The notes under the pieces: generated by a model
The model's input: the letters and a program-made list of their open reading frames with translations, nothing else
The model's database searches: none
What the model was told of the DNA's origin: nothing
Made by a program: the position numbers and the translations under genes
NCBI GenBank assembly: GCA_018333075.1
Contig: BORH01000004.1
Coordinates: forward strand, 248,001-312,000
From: Heyndrickxia sporothermodurans
GTDB taxonomy: Bacteria > Bacillota > Bacilli > Bacillales > Bacillaceae_C
DNA length: 64,000 nucleotides
Reading direction: 5' to 3'
Shown: positions 9,114 to 17,490 of the stretch, piece after piece
How the letters are laid out: every line of letters starts with the position of its first letter
Numbering within the stretch: position 1 is the stretch's first letter

Positions 9114-10787
9114 ATGAAGCAGCCTTGGTGGAAGAAAGCAGCGGTATATCAAATCTATCCTAAAAGCTTTTACGATACGACAGGGAATGGGATAGGCGAT
9201 TTGCAGGGAATCATCCAAAAGCTTGACTATTTAAAAAAGCTAGGGATTGATGTTATTTGGTTAACACCGATTTATAGCTCCCCCCAAAATGATAATGGGT
9301 ATGATATTAGCAATTATTATCGAATAAATGAAGCATTCGGTACAATGGAGGATTTTGAAGTACTTTTGAAGGAAGCGAAAGTCCGTGATATAAAAGTCAT
9401 TATGGATATTGTAGTCAACCATACTTCTACAGAGCATGAATGGTTTAAGCAAGCTCGTTTATCAAAGGATAATCCTTATCGTGATTTTTATATTTGGAAG
9501 GAGCCCAATGATGACGGTGAGGAGCCAAACAACTGGCAATCAAAGTTTGGCGGCTCCGCCTGGGAGCTTGATGAAAAAACAGGTCAATATTATCTGCATT
9601 TATATGATGTAACTCAAGCTGATTTAAACTGGGAAAACAAAAAGGTACGCGAAGAAGTATATAAAATGATGAACTATTGGTTTGAAAAAGGGGTAGATGG
9701 ATTTAGGTTAGATGTTATTAATGTTATTTCCAAGGATCCATTGTTTCCAGATGATCCTGTTGGTGATGGGAGAAGGTTTTACACTGATGGACCAAGAGTT
9801 CACGAGTTTTTGCAAGAAGCCAATCGGGAAGTGTTTTCAAGGCATGATGCGATGACCGTTGGGGAAATGTCTTCTACATCGATTGAGCATTGTATTAATT
9901 ATTCGAATCCAGAAAGACATGAACTGAGCATGACCTTCAATTTCCACCATTTAAAGGTAGACTATGAAAATGGGGATAAATGGACGTCTACACCTTTTGA
10001 TTTTCTCCAATTAAAGCTAATATTATCGAAATGGCAAACAGAAATGTCAAGAGGTGGTGGCTGGAATGCATTATTCTGGTGTAACCATGACCAGCCTCGT
10101 ATCGTATCCCGTTATGGTGATGATGGGATCTATTGGAGAGAATCAGCAAAAATGCTTGCAACAGCCATTCATATGATGCAAGGTACACCATATATTTACC
10201 AAGGTGAAGAAATAGGGATGACCAATCCAGCGTTTCAACAAATTGAGGATTATCGGGATGTTGAAACATTAAATGCATACAAAATGCTGCATGATAAAGG
10301 ATTATCAGAAGAAAAAATAGTAAATATTCTCAAGGAAAAATCACGCGATAATTCACGCACTCCAGTACAGTGGAATAGCAAGCCACATGCCGGTTTCACT
10401 TCAGGAACGCCTTGGATAAAGGTAGCAGCAAATTATCATGAAATTAATGTTGATCAGGCATTACAAGATGAGGAATCAATATTTTATCATTATCAAAAAC
10501 TCATTCAGCTTCGGAAGCAATATGACATTATTACAGATGGGGACTATGAGCTGATTTTAGAAAGTCATCCAAGTATTTTTGCATATTTTAGACATGGAGA
10601 AAATGAGAAATTATTAGTTATCAATAATTTTTATGGAAAGGAAACAAACTTTTCTTTTCCTTCTGAAATACCATGTGAAAGTTTCACCAGTGAAATTCTT
10701 CTTTCTAATTATGCAGATTCTTGTAACGATTTTCGTCATGTTTCTTTACGTCCTTATGAATCGATTGTGTACTATTTAAAAAAATAA
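9114..10787 (+). CDS. treA: Trehalose-6-phosphate hydrolase (GH13)
   Basis: Cytosolic alpha,alpha-phosphotrehalase cleaving trehalose-6-phosphate to glucose and glucose-6-phosphate. The 557-residue length matches the family. The GH13 barrel shows VVNHTS near residue 105, the nucleophile Asp200 in DGFRLDV, acid/base Glu251 in VGEMSS, and transition-state Asp326 in NHDQPR. A QGEEIGM motif follows, then a C-terminal beta domain. Oligo-1,6-glucosidases are close relatives, but the treP and treR neighbours decide the call. Confidence 0.93.
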   Translation: MKQPWWKKAAVYQIYPKSFYDTTGNGIGDLQGIIQKLDYLKKLGIDVIWLTPIYSSPQNDNGYDISNYYRINEAFGTMEDFEVLLKEAKVRDIKVIMDIVVNHTSTEHEWFKQARLSKDNPYRDFYIWKEPNDDGEEPNNWQSKFGGSAWELDEKTGQYYLHLYDVTQADLNWENKKVREEVYKMMNYWFEKGVDGFRLDVINVISKDPLFPDDPVGDGRRFYTDGPRVHEFLQEANREVFSRHDAMTVGEMSSTSIEHCINYSNPERHELSMTFNFHHLKVDYENGDKWTSTPFDFLQLKLILSKWQTEMSRGGGWNALFWCNHDQPRIVSRYGDDGIYWRESAKMLATAIHMMQGTPYIYQGEEIGMTNPAFQQIEDYRDVETLNAYKMLHDKGLSEEKIVNILKEKSRDNSRTPVQWNSKPHAGFTSGTPWIKVAANYHEINVDQALQDEESIFYHYQKLIQLRKQYDIITDGDYELILESHPSIFAYFRHGENEKLLVINNFYGKETNFSFPSEIPCESFTSEILLSNYADSCNDFRHVSLRPYESIVYYLKK

Positions 10788-10857
10788 GCATTGTTTAAAC
10801 AGACAAATATTTGTACAATAACGATGAGTCTCGTATTATACAAATTGTGGTGATACA

Positions 10858-11574
10858 ATGCGCGAAAATAAATTTTTAATGATTTATGATGAATTAGTTC
10901 GGCGAATTCAATCAGGGAAAATTAAACCTAACTCAAAGCTTCCTTCAGAAAATGAGATGGTTGAGCAATTTGGAACTTCTCGTGAAACGGTAAGGAAAGC
11001 ATTAAATCTTTTATCACAAAACGGCTACATTCAAAAGATTAAAGGCAAAGGTTCTTTTACATTAGACGTGAGCAAATTTGATTTTCCTGTATCAGGACTA
11101 GTTAGCTTTAAAGAGTTGGCAAATAAAATGAGTAAACCATGGAAAACCATTGTTTATGAGCTAGAATCAATGAAGCCTGATTCGTATATTCAAAAGCAAT
11201 TACATGTGAAATCGAAGGATGATGTGTGGAAAATTGTTCGAGCAAGAGAATTAGAAAATGAACGCATCATATTAGACAAAGACTATCTTTTGCAAACCTT
11301 TGTCCCTTCTATAACGAAGGAAATCTGTGAAGGATCACTTTACGAATACTTAGAAGGGGAGCTAGAATTAAAAATTAGCTTTGCCAAAAAAGAAATATCT
11401 GTCGATGAAGCAACCGAAGAAGATAAGCAATATTTAGATTTAAAGGATTACAACCATGTAGTCGTTGTCAAAAACTACGTCTATTTAGAAGACGCAAGCC
11501 TCTTTCAATACACAGAATCACGCCATCGACTCGATAAATTCCGCTTCGTCGACTTCGCACGAAGAGGCCACTAA
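10858..11574 (+). CDS. treR: Trehalose operon repressor TreR (GntR family)
   Basis: A 238-residue regulator with an N-terminal winged helix of the GntR/HutC type (residues 5-70: SGKIKPNSKLPSENEMVEQ, TSRETVRKALNLLSQNGYIQ) and a C-terminal UTRA effector domain, presumably sensing trehalose-6-phosphate. The likely targets are the two palindromes before treP. The leader at 10806-10850 also contains TTGTACAA and TTATACAAAT half-sites, hinting at local control. The ribosome site is weak (TGGTGA). Confidence 0.92.
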   Translation: MRENKFLMIYDELVRRIQSGKIKPNSKLPSENEMVEQFGTSRETVRKALNLLSQNGYIQKIKGKGSFTLDVSKFDFPVSGLVSFKELANKMSKPWKTIVYELESMKPDSYIQKQLHVKSKDDVWKIVRARELENERIILDKDYLLQTFVPSITKEICEGSLYEYLEGELELKISFAKKEISVDEATEEDKQYLDLKDYNHVVVVKNYVYLEDASLFQYTESRHRLDKFRFVDFARRGH

Positions 11575-11602
11575 AACATCTGCCGACTGCAGATGTTTTT
11601 TG
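11573..11602 (+). terminator. tre operon terminator
   Basis: AAAACATCTGC and GCAGATGTTTT pair around a five-base loop, immediately after the treR stop and followed by T residues. Confidence 0.85.
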
Positions 11603-11663
11603 GTGTTGTTAATGGCGACTTTTTTGGTGTCCATTAATGGTGTCATTAATGGTGTCAGGCACC
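11602..11663. repeat. GGTGTC-ATTAAT short repeats ending in a GTGTCAGGCAC palindrome
   Basis: GGTGTT/C and ATTAAT alternate at about 12-13-bp spacing and end in the palindrome GGTGTCAGGCACC (11651-11663). The core GTGTCAGGCAC recurs at 14660-14670 and 14840-14850 in other intergenic DNA of this window. Confidence 0.55.
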
Positions 11664-11853
11664 ATTCGTGGACAAATGGGTTATTTTTCTTTCTGAGGTG
11701 GACACTTTTATATTTTTTCATTACAGATTGGATAGAGTTGTAATAAAAGTTTGTAGTATTTTTTACATAATACTGTAACTGGTTGTATAGTGGGGATAAT
11801 TTCATTACAATAGGTAATTGAAGTTATGTATAATTTCTGGAAGGTCGTGTACT

Positions 11854-12432
11854 ATGAAAATTAATAAATATAAGTTTCTTCTTGTTTTCATGCTAATGGG
11901 TTCTTTGCTTTTAGCTGCGTGTGGGAAAGACAAAGATACTGAAAAAAAGCAGGGGACAAATACGGAAAGCAGTAGTGAGGCACAAAGCAAACAAAATAAT
12001 CAAAAGGACAATCAGGAGGAAACAACTACTGATGAGGCTGCTCCACCGATTAAAGAAGCAAAAAACATACCTCCACAGGAAAAAAAGGCGCTGCTTGCAG
12101 TTTTAAATCAGCATGTTAAAACCTTTAATAAAAAAGATTTAGACGGCTATATGGATACGATTTCGAAAAACCCGAAGTCCTTTAAATATGATGAAGAAAG
12201 AGAATACATGAAAAAGGTTTTCGAAACGATGGATCTTAAAATCGAGCCACAAACGGCTTTAATCATTGATTATAAAAGTACGGAAGCAAATATTTTTACT
12301 GAAATGAAAACAATTGCTGCTGAAGCAGGATCAAAGAAAAAAATCGAAAAAGTGAGTCGTCAAGTCAACACTTTCCGTAAAGAGGACGGAAAGTGGAAGC
12401 TAATTGCTACCTTTGCGATGGAAACGAAATAA
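11854..12432 (+). CDS. Putative lipoprotein with C-terminal NTF2/DUF4440-like domain
   Basis: A 192-residue protein. A lipoprotein signal (basic N-terminus, hydrophobic core, LLLAAC lipobox with Cys about residue 22) predicts attachment outside the membrane. A Lys/Gln/Glu-rich linker (about 25-75) follows. The C-terminal ~115 residues (LNQHVKTFNKKDLDGYMDTI ... FRKEDGKWKLIATF) resemble the NTF2-like, SnoaL/DUF4440-type fold found in many Bacillus lipoproteins. No active-site residues can be named, so the function is unknown. ATG 11854 follows GGAAGG, whereas the upstream TTG at 11818 has no ribosome site. Confidence 0.75.
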   Translation: MKINKYKFLLVFMLMGSLLLAACGKDKDTEKKQGTNTESSSEAQSKQNNQKDNQEETTTDEAAPPIKEAKNIPPQEKKALLAVLNQHVKTFNKKDLDGYMDTISKNPKSFKYDEEREYMKKVFETMDLKIEPQTALIIDYKSTEANIFTEMKTIAAEAGSKKKIEKVSRQVNTFRKEDGKWKLIATFAMETK

Positions 12433-12443
12433 TATTAATTTAA

Positions 12444-12475
12444 AACCCTGGAAAAGACCCTGGGTTTTTTTGTAC
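12444..12475 (+). terminator. Lipoprotein gene terminator
   Basis: An imperfect stem (ACCC-T-GG with CC-CT-GGGT) is followed by seven T residues. Confidence 0.75.
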
Positions 12476-12493
12476 TCCAAAACATTAAAAAAC

Positions 12494-12521
12494 TTGCGTG
12501 GAATTTTTTTTCTTTTATAAT
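12494..12521 (+). promoter_or_regulatory. Promoter of the 6-phosphogluconate dehydrogenase gene
   Basis: TTGCGT at 12494-12499 and TATAAT at 12516-12521 with a 16-bp spacer. The gene starts 41 bases downstream. Confidence 0.6.
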
Positions 12522-12561
12522 GAAGGTATTGTGAAAAAAAGTTTGAAAGGCGGCTTATGAT

Positions 12562-13458
12562 ATGCAAATTGGAATGGTTGGTTTAGGAAAAATGGGTTAT
12601 CAACTTTCATTAAATTTAATGGAAAAAGGCTATAAAGTTTCTGCATTCGATGTTAATAAAGAATCAGTTGAAAATATAACTAAAGATGGTGGACAAGGAG
12701 CTTATAGTTTAGAAGAGCTTGTTCAACAGCTAGAAAAACCACGTAAATTATGGATGATGGTACCTGCTGGAGAGATTACTGAGCAAGTATTTGGCCAGCT
12801 ACTGCCATTATTAGAGGAAGGCGACATTGTAATTGATGGCGGAAATGCTCATTACAAAGACTCCCTACGCAGACATGCGGCTTCAAAAGAAAAAGGTGTC
12901 TATTACCTTGACTGTGGAACAAGTGGCGGAGTAGAAGGTGCTCGTCACGGTGCTTGTACAATGATAGGTGGAGATAAAGAAGCATTTGCACAGGTCGAAG
13001 CTGTATTTAAAGATATTTCTGTTGAAAAAGGCTATCTGTATACAGGAGAAGCAGGAAGCGGCCATTTCCTAAAAATGATCCATAACGGAATTGAATACGG
13101 AATGATGCAAGCAATCGCTGAAGGCTTTGACATCCTTGAAAAAAGTCCATTCGATTACGATTACGAAAAAGTATCAACGGTTTGGAACAATGGATCCGTA
13201 ATTCGCTCTTGGTTAATGGAATTAATGGAAAATGCATTCTCCAAAGACAGCAAGCTTGATAAAATTAAAGGCGTTATGCACTCATCTGGTGAAGGAAAAT
13301 GGACAGTAGAAACTGCGCTTGATTTCCAAACTGCTGCACCAGTAATCGCACTGTCACTCATGATGCGTTATCGTTCACTTGAGGATGATACATTTACAGG
13401 TAAAGTAGTAGCTGCCCTTCGCAACGAATTTGGCGGCCATGCAGTTGTAGAAAAATAA
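12562..13458 (+). CDS. 6-phosphogluconate dehydrogenase, short (YqeC-type) form
   Basis: Oxidative decarboxylation of 6-phosphogluconate to ribulose-5-phosphate. The 298-residue product belongs to the ~300-residue short class represented by Bacillus YqeC and is much shorter than the ~468-residue canonical enzymes. Visible are the Rossmann start GMVGLGKMGYQLS, the cofactor residue after beta-2 (FDVN), the substrate motif DCGTSGGVEGARHG near 115, and the catalytic KMIHNGIEYGMM near 170. The acidic residue after beta-2 suggests NAD preference; that is inference. It stands alone with its own promoter and terminator. Confidence 0.9.
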   Translation: MQIGMVGLGKMGYQLSLNLMEKGYKVSAFDVNKESVENITKDGGQGAYSLEELVQQLEKPRKLWMMVPAGEITEQVFGQLLPLLEEGDIVIDGGNAHYKDSLRRHAASKEKGVYYLDCGTSGGVEGARHGACTMIGGDKEAFAQVEAVFKDISVEKGYLYTGEAGSGHFLKMIHNGIEYGMMQAIAEGFDILEKSPFDYDYEKVSTVWNNGSVIRSWLMELMENAFSKDSKLDKIKGVMHSSGEGKWTVETALDFQTAAPVIALSLMMRYRSLEDDTFTGKVVAALRNEFGGHAVVEK

Positions 13459-13471
13459 AACGAATGACATG

Positions 13472-13504
13472 ACACTTAGGATATGATCCTAAGTGTTTTT
13501 TTAT
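13472..13504 (+). terminator. Terminator after 6-phosphogluconate dehydrogenase
   Basis: ACACTTAGGAT and ATCCTAAGTGT form a perfect 11-bp stem with a two-base centre, followed by T8. Confidence 0.9.
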
Positions 13505-13508
13505 TGGG

Positions 13509-13650
13509 AGGATACCGGTCAAATGGGAAGAGAAATCGGTCGATGAGATGAGGATATCGGTCAAAAGCGAAGAGAAATCGGTCATTGAAATAAGGATATC
13601 GGTCAAATGGAATAAGAAATCGGTCATGACAAAAAGAATATCGGTCAAAC
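13509..13650. repeat. 21-bp periodic array (ATCGGTCA), about seven units
   Basis: CGGTC occurs at 13516, 13537, 13558, 13579, 13600, 13621 and 13642, exactly 21 bases apart each time. Units alternate between a GATATCGGTCAAA type and a GAAATCGGTCAT type, giving a 42-bp higher-order unit. It lies just past a terminator and before degV. There is no ribosome site and plus-strand frames are interrupted. Confidence 0.85.
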
Positions 13651-13776
13651 CCACAAAAGAATTAGAATCAATCTTATAAAACACGCCACAGTCTCCAAAA
13701 TTTTTCCCGCCTCAAAGCCTTTCCAAATGTGTCATTTTTTAATAAAATGGAAACAAACGAAATTAAGGATGATTAA

Positions 13777-14625
13777 TTGAAAATGAAAACAGTTGTAGTA
13801 ACGGATAGTACAGCCTATATTCCAAAGGAAATTCGAGAGAAACTGAATATACATATGATTCCTCTCAGCGTTGTAATTGGTGGTGAAACTTATGAGGAAG
13901 AAGTAGATATAACTGCACACCAATTTTTTGATGAATTGAAAAGGTCGGATCGACTTCCTACGTCCTCTCAACCGTCATCAGGAAAATTTGTTGATCTATT
14001 TGAAAAATTAGCAAAGGATTATGATGCGATAATTAGCATTCATCTTTCAAGCGGAATTAGCGGCACCTTTCAAGGAGCAGTTACAGCTGGAAGCATGGTT
14101 GAGAATGTGAAAGTATATGCTTATGATTCTGAAATAAGCTGTATGGCTCAAGGCTTTTATGCGATAGAGGCTGCGAAAATGGCTGCAGAAGGCAAAGCAC
14201 CAGAAGAAATTATTACGCGATTAGACGAAATGAAGGCTTCTTTACGGGCTTATTTCATGGTTGATGATTTAACTAATCTCCAACGTGGAGGGCGCTTAAC
14301 AAGTGCACAGGCTATTATAGGCAGTCTTTTAAAAGTGAAACCTATCCTTCATTTTGTTGACAAGGTAATCGTTCCATTCGAAAAAATTCGAACTCGCAAA
14401 AAAGCAATGAATCGCATTGTTGAGCTTATTGGTGAGGATGCATCAAAGGGTACTCCATTACAAGCATCCATCATTCATGCGAATCGCGAAGAGGAAGCAC
14501 TCGAATGGAAAAAAGAGCTTGAACAGCTATATCCAAATGTTGATTTTTCCATTAGTTATTTCGGTCCAGTTATTGCAACCCACCTCGGAGAAGGGGCAAT
14601 GGGCTTAACTTGGACGATTAAATAA
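13777..14625 (+). CDS. degV: DegV family fatty-acid-binding protein
   Basis: A 282-residue DegV-fold cytosolic protein, the family that binds long-chain fatty acids and includes the FakB subunits of fatty acid kinase. Visible are VVVTDSTAYIPKE at the N-terminus, TSQPSSGKF near 65, IHLSSGISGTFQGA near 90, and RGGRLTSAQAIIG near 172. TTG 13777 sits five to six bases after AAGGATG; ATG 13783 is the alternative and is less well spaced. In Bacillus subtilis the homologue YviA directly follows degU; here the trehalose region intervenes. Its last 75 bases lie in a 180-bp tandem duplication. Confidence 0.9.
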   Translation: MKMKTVVVTDSTAYIPKEIREKLNIHMIPLSVVIGGETYEEEVDITAHQFFDELKRSDRLPTSSQPSSGKFVDLFEKLAKDYDAIISIHLSSGISGTFQGAVTAGSMVENVKVYAYDSEISCMAQGFYAIEAAKMAAEGKAPEEIITRLDEMKASLRAYFMVDDLTNLQRGGRLTSAQAIIGSLLKVKPILHFVDKVIVPFEKIRTRKKAMNRIVELIGEDASKGTPLQASIIHANREEEALEWKKELEQLYPNVDFSISYFGPVIATHLGEGAMGLTWTIK

Positions 14626-14914
14626 ACAAGAAATAGGACGGGCTGTTTTTAAAGGTAAAGTGTCAGGCACTTATCGGGCAGCTCGTCTAAAATAAGGAGT
14701 GATGTATTTGACAACAACTTATTCACCTGAATTAGTTATTTCGGTCCAGTTATTGCAACCCACCTCGGAGAAGGGGCAATGGGCTTAACTTGGACGATTA
14801 AATAAACAAGAAATAGGACGGGCTGTTTTTAAAGGTAAAGTGTCAGGCACTTATCGGGCAGCTCGTCTAAAATAAGGAGTGATGTATTTGACAACAACTT
14901 ATTCACCTGAATTA
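14551..14914. repeat. Perfect 180-bp tandem duplication across the degV/comFA junction
   Basis: Bases 14551-14730 are repeated without any difference at 14731-14910, with four further shared bases (ATTA) at the end. Each unit holds the last 75 bases of degV, the intergenic spacer with GTGTCAGGCAC, and the comFA ribosome site with its first nine codons. The upstream copy of the comFA start (TTG 14708) leads into out-of-frame degV sequence and stops after 26 codons. Confidence 0.95.
14708..14788 (+). pseudogene. Duplicated comFA 5' fragment (26 codons)
   Basis: First-copy comFA start with the same AAGGAG and TTG as the real gene. It encodes MTTTYSPEL and then runs into duplicated degV DNA in another frame, ending at TAA 14786-14788. 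It is a by-product of the tandem duplication and may still bind ribosomes. Confidence 0.7.
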
Positions 14915-16261
14915 CAACTTTTCCTCACAGGCCGAAGCCTCCTTCAAACCGAAATCCCTTACCCAGAAGAATTAATCCAACATCATCTTGAAAAAGGCTA
15001 TATTACATCTAGTCCAGGGCTAACAAAACAAACATGTGAACGCTGTGGCAATACAGCTGCTCATCGATTTGCTTCTTTTCCATGTGCCAATTGTCAAAAG
15101 TCATGCACCTATTGTAGAAACTGCATCATGATGGGAAGAGTTTCGACATGTACACCACTTTACACATGGATAGGTCCTGCTCCCCCCTTCAAAATCAAAG
15201 GTTCACCATTAGTCTGGGAGGGTTCCCTTTCTCCAGGTCAGCAAACCGCATCTGAAAAAGTAAAAGCTGCAATCCAAACAAAATCTGAGATCCTAATCTG
15301 GGCGGTGTGTGGAGCTGGTAAAACTGAGGTACTGTTTGAAGGAATTAACGAAGCGTTGAAACAAAACCTCCGAATCTGCATTGCTACCCCAAGAACTGAT
15401 GTCGTGCTAGAGCTTGCCCCAAGACTTCAAAAGGTATTCCCAAGCATTCAAGTTGCAGCTCTTTATGGTGGAAGTGAGGACCGTCATATCTTCTCCCCAC
15501 TTACGATTTCTACCACTCACCAATTATTCCGATTTAACAAAGCGTTTGATGTAATAATCGTCGACGAGGTGGATGCCTTTCCGTATTCCTATGACAAAAC
15601 CCTACAGTTTGCGACTAAAAAAGCCACAAAGAAATCAGCCGCAACTATTTATTTAACCGCAACCCCGAATGAAAAATGGCAAGCAGAATGTAAAAATGGA
15701 AAACGTCCATACGTCACGATTCCAGCCCGCTTCCATCGCCATCCCTTACCTATTCCCGAATTTACTTGGTGTGGTAACTGGAAAAAAGCATTTGAAAAAG
15801 GAAAAATTCCATCCCCCATTGAAAAATGGACACAAGAACGACTTCGCCAAGGAAAACAAGCACTAATTTTTCTTCCCAATATTAAATTAATGAAAAAAAC
15901 GGCACCCTATTTTCAAAAACTTCATACAGGCATAGATTCCGTTCATGCAGAGGATCCCGACCGTAAAGCAAAAGTAGAAAAAATGCGTAAAAAAGAGACC
16001 CCAATCCTACTTACTACGACCATTCTTGAAAGAGGAGTGACATTTCCTAATATTGATGTGGCGGTTATAGGTGCAGAAGACGGGATTTTTACTGAATCAG
16101 CACTCGTCCAAATTTCGGGTCGAGTCGGAAGAAGCGCACAGCATCCAAATGGAACCATTACCTTTTTTCACTATGGGCGTACAAAAGCGATGAATAAAGC
16201 CTACTCACATATTACCCAAATGAATAAGGAGGCAAATGAAAGGGGGTTAATTGATGCCTGA
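14888..16261 (+). CDS. comFA: DNA uptake ATPase/helicase ComFA
   Basis: DEAD-box-like ATPase that drives single-stranded DNA import through ComEC during competence. In the 457-residue product a four-cysteine zinc region (CERCGN ... CANCQ ... CTYCRNC) near residues 48-80 precedes the motor core. Walker A is VCGAGKTEV near 140, the DEVDAFPY box near 225, LTATPNE is motif III, and QISGRVGRSAQHP is motif VI. TTG 14888 lies eight bases after AAGGAG and is preferred over ATG 14882, which is too close. comFC overlaps by eight bases. No comFB is present between them, unlike in Bacillus subtilis. Confidence 0.92.
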   Translation: MTTTYSPELQLFLTGRSLLQTEIPYPEELIQHHLEKGYITSSPGLTKQTCERCGNTAAHRFASFPCANCQKSCTYCRNCIMMGRVSTCTPLYTWIGPAPPFKIKGSPLVWEGSLSPGQQTASEKVKAAIQTKSEILIWAVCGAGKTEVLFEGINEALKQNLRICIATPRTDVVLELAPRLQKVFPSIQVAALYGGSEDRHIFSPLTISTTHQLFRFNKAFDVIIVDEVDAFPYSYDKTLQFATKKATKKSAATIYLTATPNEKWQAECKNGKRPYVTIPARFHRHPLPIPEFTWCGNWKKAFEKGKIPSPIEKWTQERLRQGKQALIFLPNIKLMKKTAPYFQKLHTGIDSVHAEDPDRKAKVEKMRKKETPILLTTTILERGVTFPNIDVAVIGAEDGIFTESALVQISGRVGRSAQHPNGTITFFHYGRTKAMNKAYSHITQMNKEANERGLIDA

Positions 16262-16961
16262 CTACTGTCTTATTTGTGATGCCATTATTCCTTTTGAAAT
16301 AACATGGAGCGCAATCATTCGTGAGCCAGACCCGCAATTTCTTTGTCGAGATTGCGAAAAACAGCTCTCTCTTATTCAAGCTCCAACCTGTCAGAAATGC
16401 AGCCGTTCATTAAATAAGCTAACAAATCAATTTATCAAAGGAAATCTATGTCTCGATTGTCATCGTTGGGAGGAAGACTCAAAATGGGCAGCTGTCCTTG
16501 AAAAAAATATTTCCTTCTATGAATATAATAGCTTTTTAAAGGAGCTTCTTGCTCGCTTTAAATTTAGGGGGGATTATGTATTGGCAAAAATTTTTTCTCA
16601 AAAAATAGTAAATACTCTCAAGTCAGTAGAGTATGATTATATTGTTCCGATCCCCTTAAGTAAGGAAAGGCTAAAAGAAAGAGGCTTTAACCAGGCAGCT
16701 GCACTTGCCAATGAAGCAAATCTCGAAACAATTAATCTCCTTACAAGAACACACTCTGAGAAGCAATCGAAAAAATCCCGCCAAGAACGCATTCATATTG
16801 AACAAGTCTTTCATTTAAATGAGGACCAACCTACTCAAGGAAAGAAAATGATACTAATCGATGATATCTATACGACAGGCTCTACATTAAGGCACGCTGC
16901 AAAACTATTAAAATCAGCAGGTGCAGATACAGTGATAGCTATAACGATTGCTAGAGGATAA
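16254..16961 (+). CDS. comFC: ComFC, phosphoribosyltransferase-like competence protein
   Basis: A 235-residue ComF-family protein needed for transformation. Its N-terminal half has paired cysteines (CLIC, CRDC, CQKC, CLDC) forming a probable zinc ribbon. Its C-terminal half has a PRTase fold with the PRPP-binding motif MILIDDIYTTGSTL near 200. ATG 16254 is seven bases after AAGGGGG and overlaps the end of comFA, implying translational coupling. Confidence 0.9.
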   Translation: MPDYCLICDAIIPFEITWSAIIREPDPQFLCRDCEKQLSLIQAPTCQKCSRSLNKLTNQFIKGNLCLDCHRWEEDSKWAAVLEKNISFYEYNSFLKELLARFKFRGDYVLAKIFSQKIVNTLKSVEYDYIVPIPLSKERLKERGFNQAAALANEANLETINLLTRTHSEKQSKKSRQERIHIEQVFHLNEDQPTQGKKMILIDDIYTTGSTLRHAAKLLKSAGADTVIAITIARG

Positions 16962-16993
16962 CTAAAGATTTCAGTTCAAAAGCAACAAAGTTT

Positions 16994-17020
16994 TAACAAA
17001 AATGCCCAACGATCCGATAT
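16994..17020 (+). promoter_or_regulatory. SigD-type promoter of yvyF
   Basis: TAAC (16994-16997), 15 bases, then TCCGATAT (17013-17020) against the SigD consensus TAAA-N15-GCCGATAT. A TATAAT overlaps at 17018-17023 and could serve SigA. Confidence 0.65.
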
Positions 17021-17057
17021 AATAGATAGAAAGAGAAATACTAGGAGGAGAAGGCGG

Positions 17058-17453
17058 ATGGCAGAACTTCGAAACTGTCCGAGTTGTGGAACATTATATG
17101 TAAGAAACAGTGTCCGTGATGTCTGTGAAAAATGCTATAAAGAAGAAGAAAAAAAATACGATATTGTCTATAAATTTTTAAAAAAGCGGGAAAATCGTTC
17201 TGCTACGAAAGACACAGTTGTTGAGCAAACAGGTGTCGATGAGGAACTAATTTTTAAATGGGTAAGGAAAGGTCGACTCCAGCTTGCACAATTCCCTAAC
17301 CTTGGTTATCCATGTGCAAAATGTGGTACAATTATACGCGAAGGAAAGCTTTGCACCAATTGCATAAGCTCAATCCGCAATGACCTTGAAGTTCATGAAA
17401 AGGAAGAAATACGCAAAGAACAAATCCAATTAAGAACATATCACAGCCAATAA
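17058..17453 (+). CDS. yvyF: Flagellar-operon zinc-ribbon protein YvyF
   Basis: A 131-residue protein of the TIGR03826/YvyF family found between comF and flgM in Bacillus. The N-terminus has CPSCGTLYV ... CEKCYKEE and the C-terminal half has CAKCGTII ... CTNC, two CxxC pairs typical of zinc ribbons. The middle resembles a small helix-turn-helix (TVVEQTGVDEELIFKWVRKG). Its exact role in flagellar regulation is not established. A strong terminator separates it from flgM. Confidence 0.88.
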   Translation: MAELRNCPSCGTLYVRNSVRDVCEKCYKEEEKKYDIVYKFLKKRENRSATKDTVVEQTGVDEELIFKWVRKGRLQLAQFPNLGYPCAKCGTIIREGKLCTNCISSIRNDLEVHEKEEIRKEQIQLRTYHSQ

Positions 17454-17460
17454 TTACTTG

Positions 17461-17486
17461 ATCCAAACATTTCGTTTGGATTTTTT
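17461..17486 (+). terminator. yvyF terminator
   Basis: ATCCAAAC and GTTTGGAT pair around ATTTC, followed by six T residues. Confidence 0.9.
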
Positions 17487-17490
17487 ACAA

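Noticed and set aside
9988-10278. Minus-strand ORF inside treA and similar shadows in degS, secA, flgL and pseI
   Set aside because: Each is fully inside a well-supported gene on the other strand, without a start signal or family motif.
13394-13684. Minus-strand ORF with LTDILIS-like heptads over the 21-bp array
   Set aside because: It runs through a terminator and into the antisense of the 6-phosphogluconate dehydrogenase gene and has no ribosome site; the heptads are a by-product of the 21-bp period.
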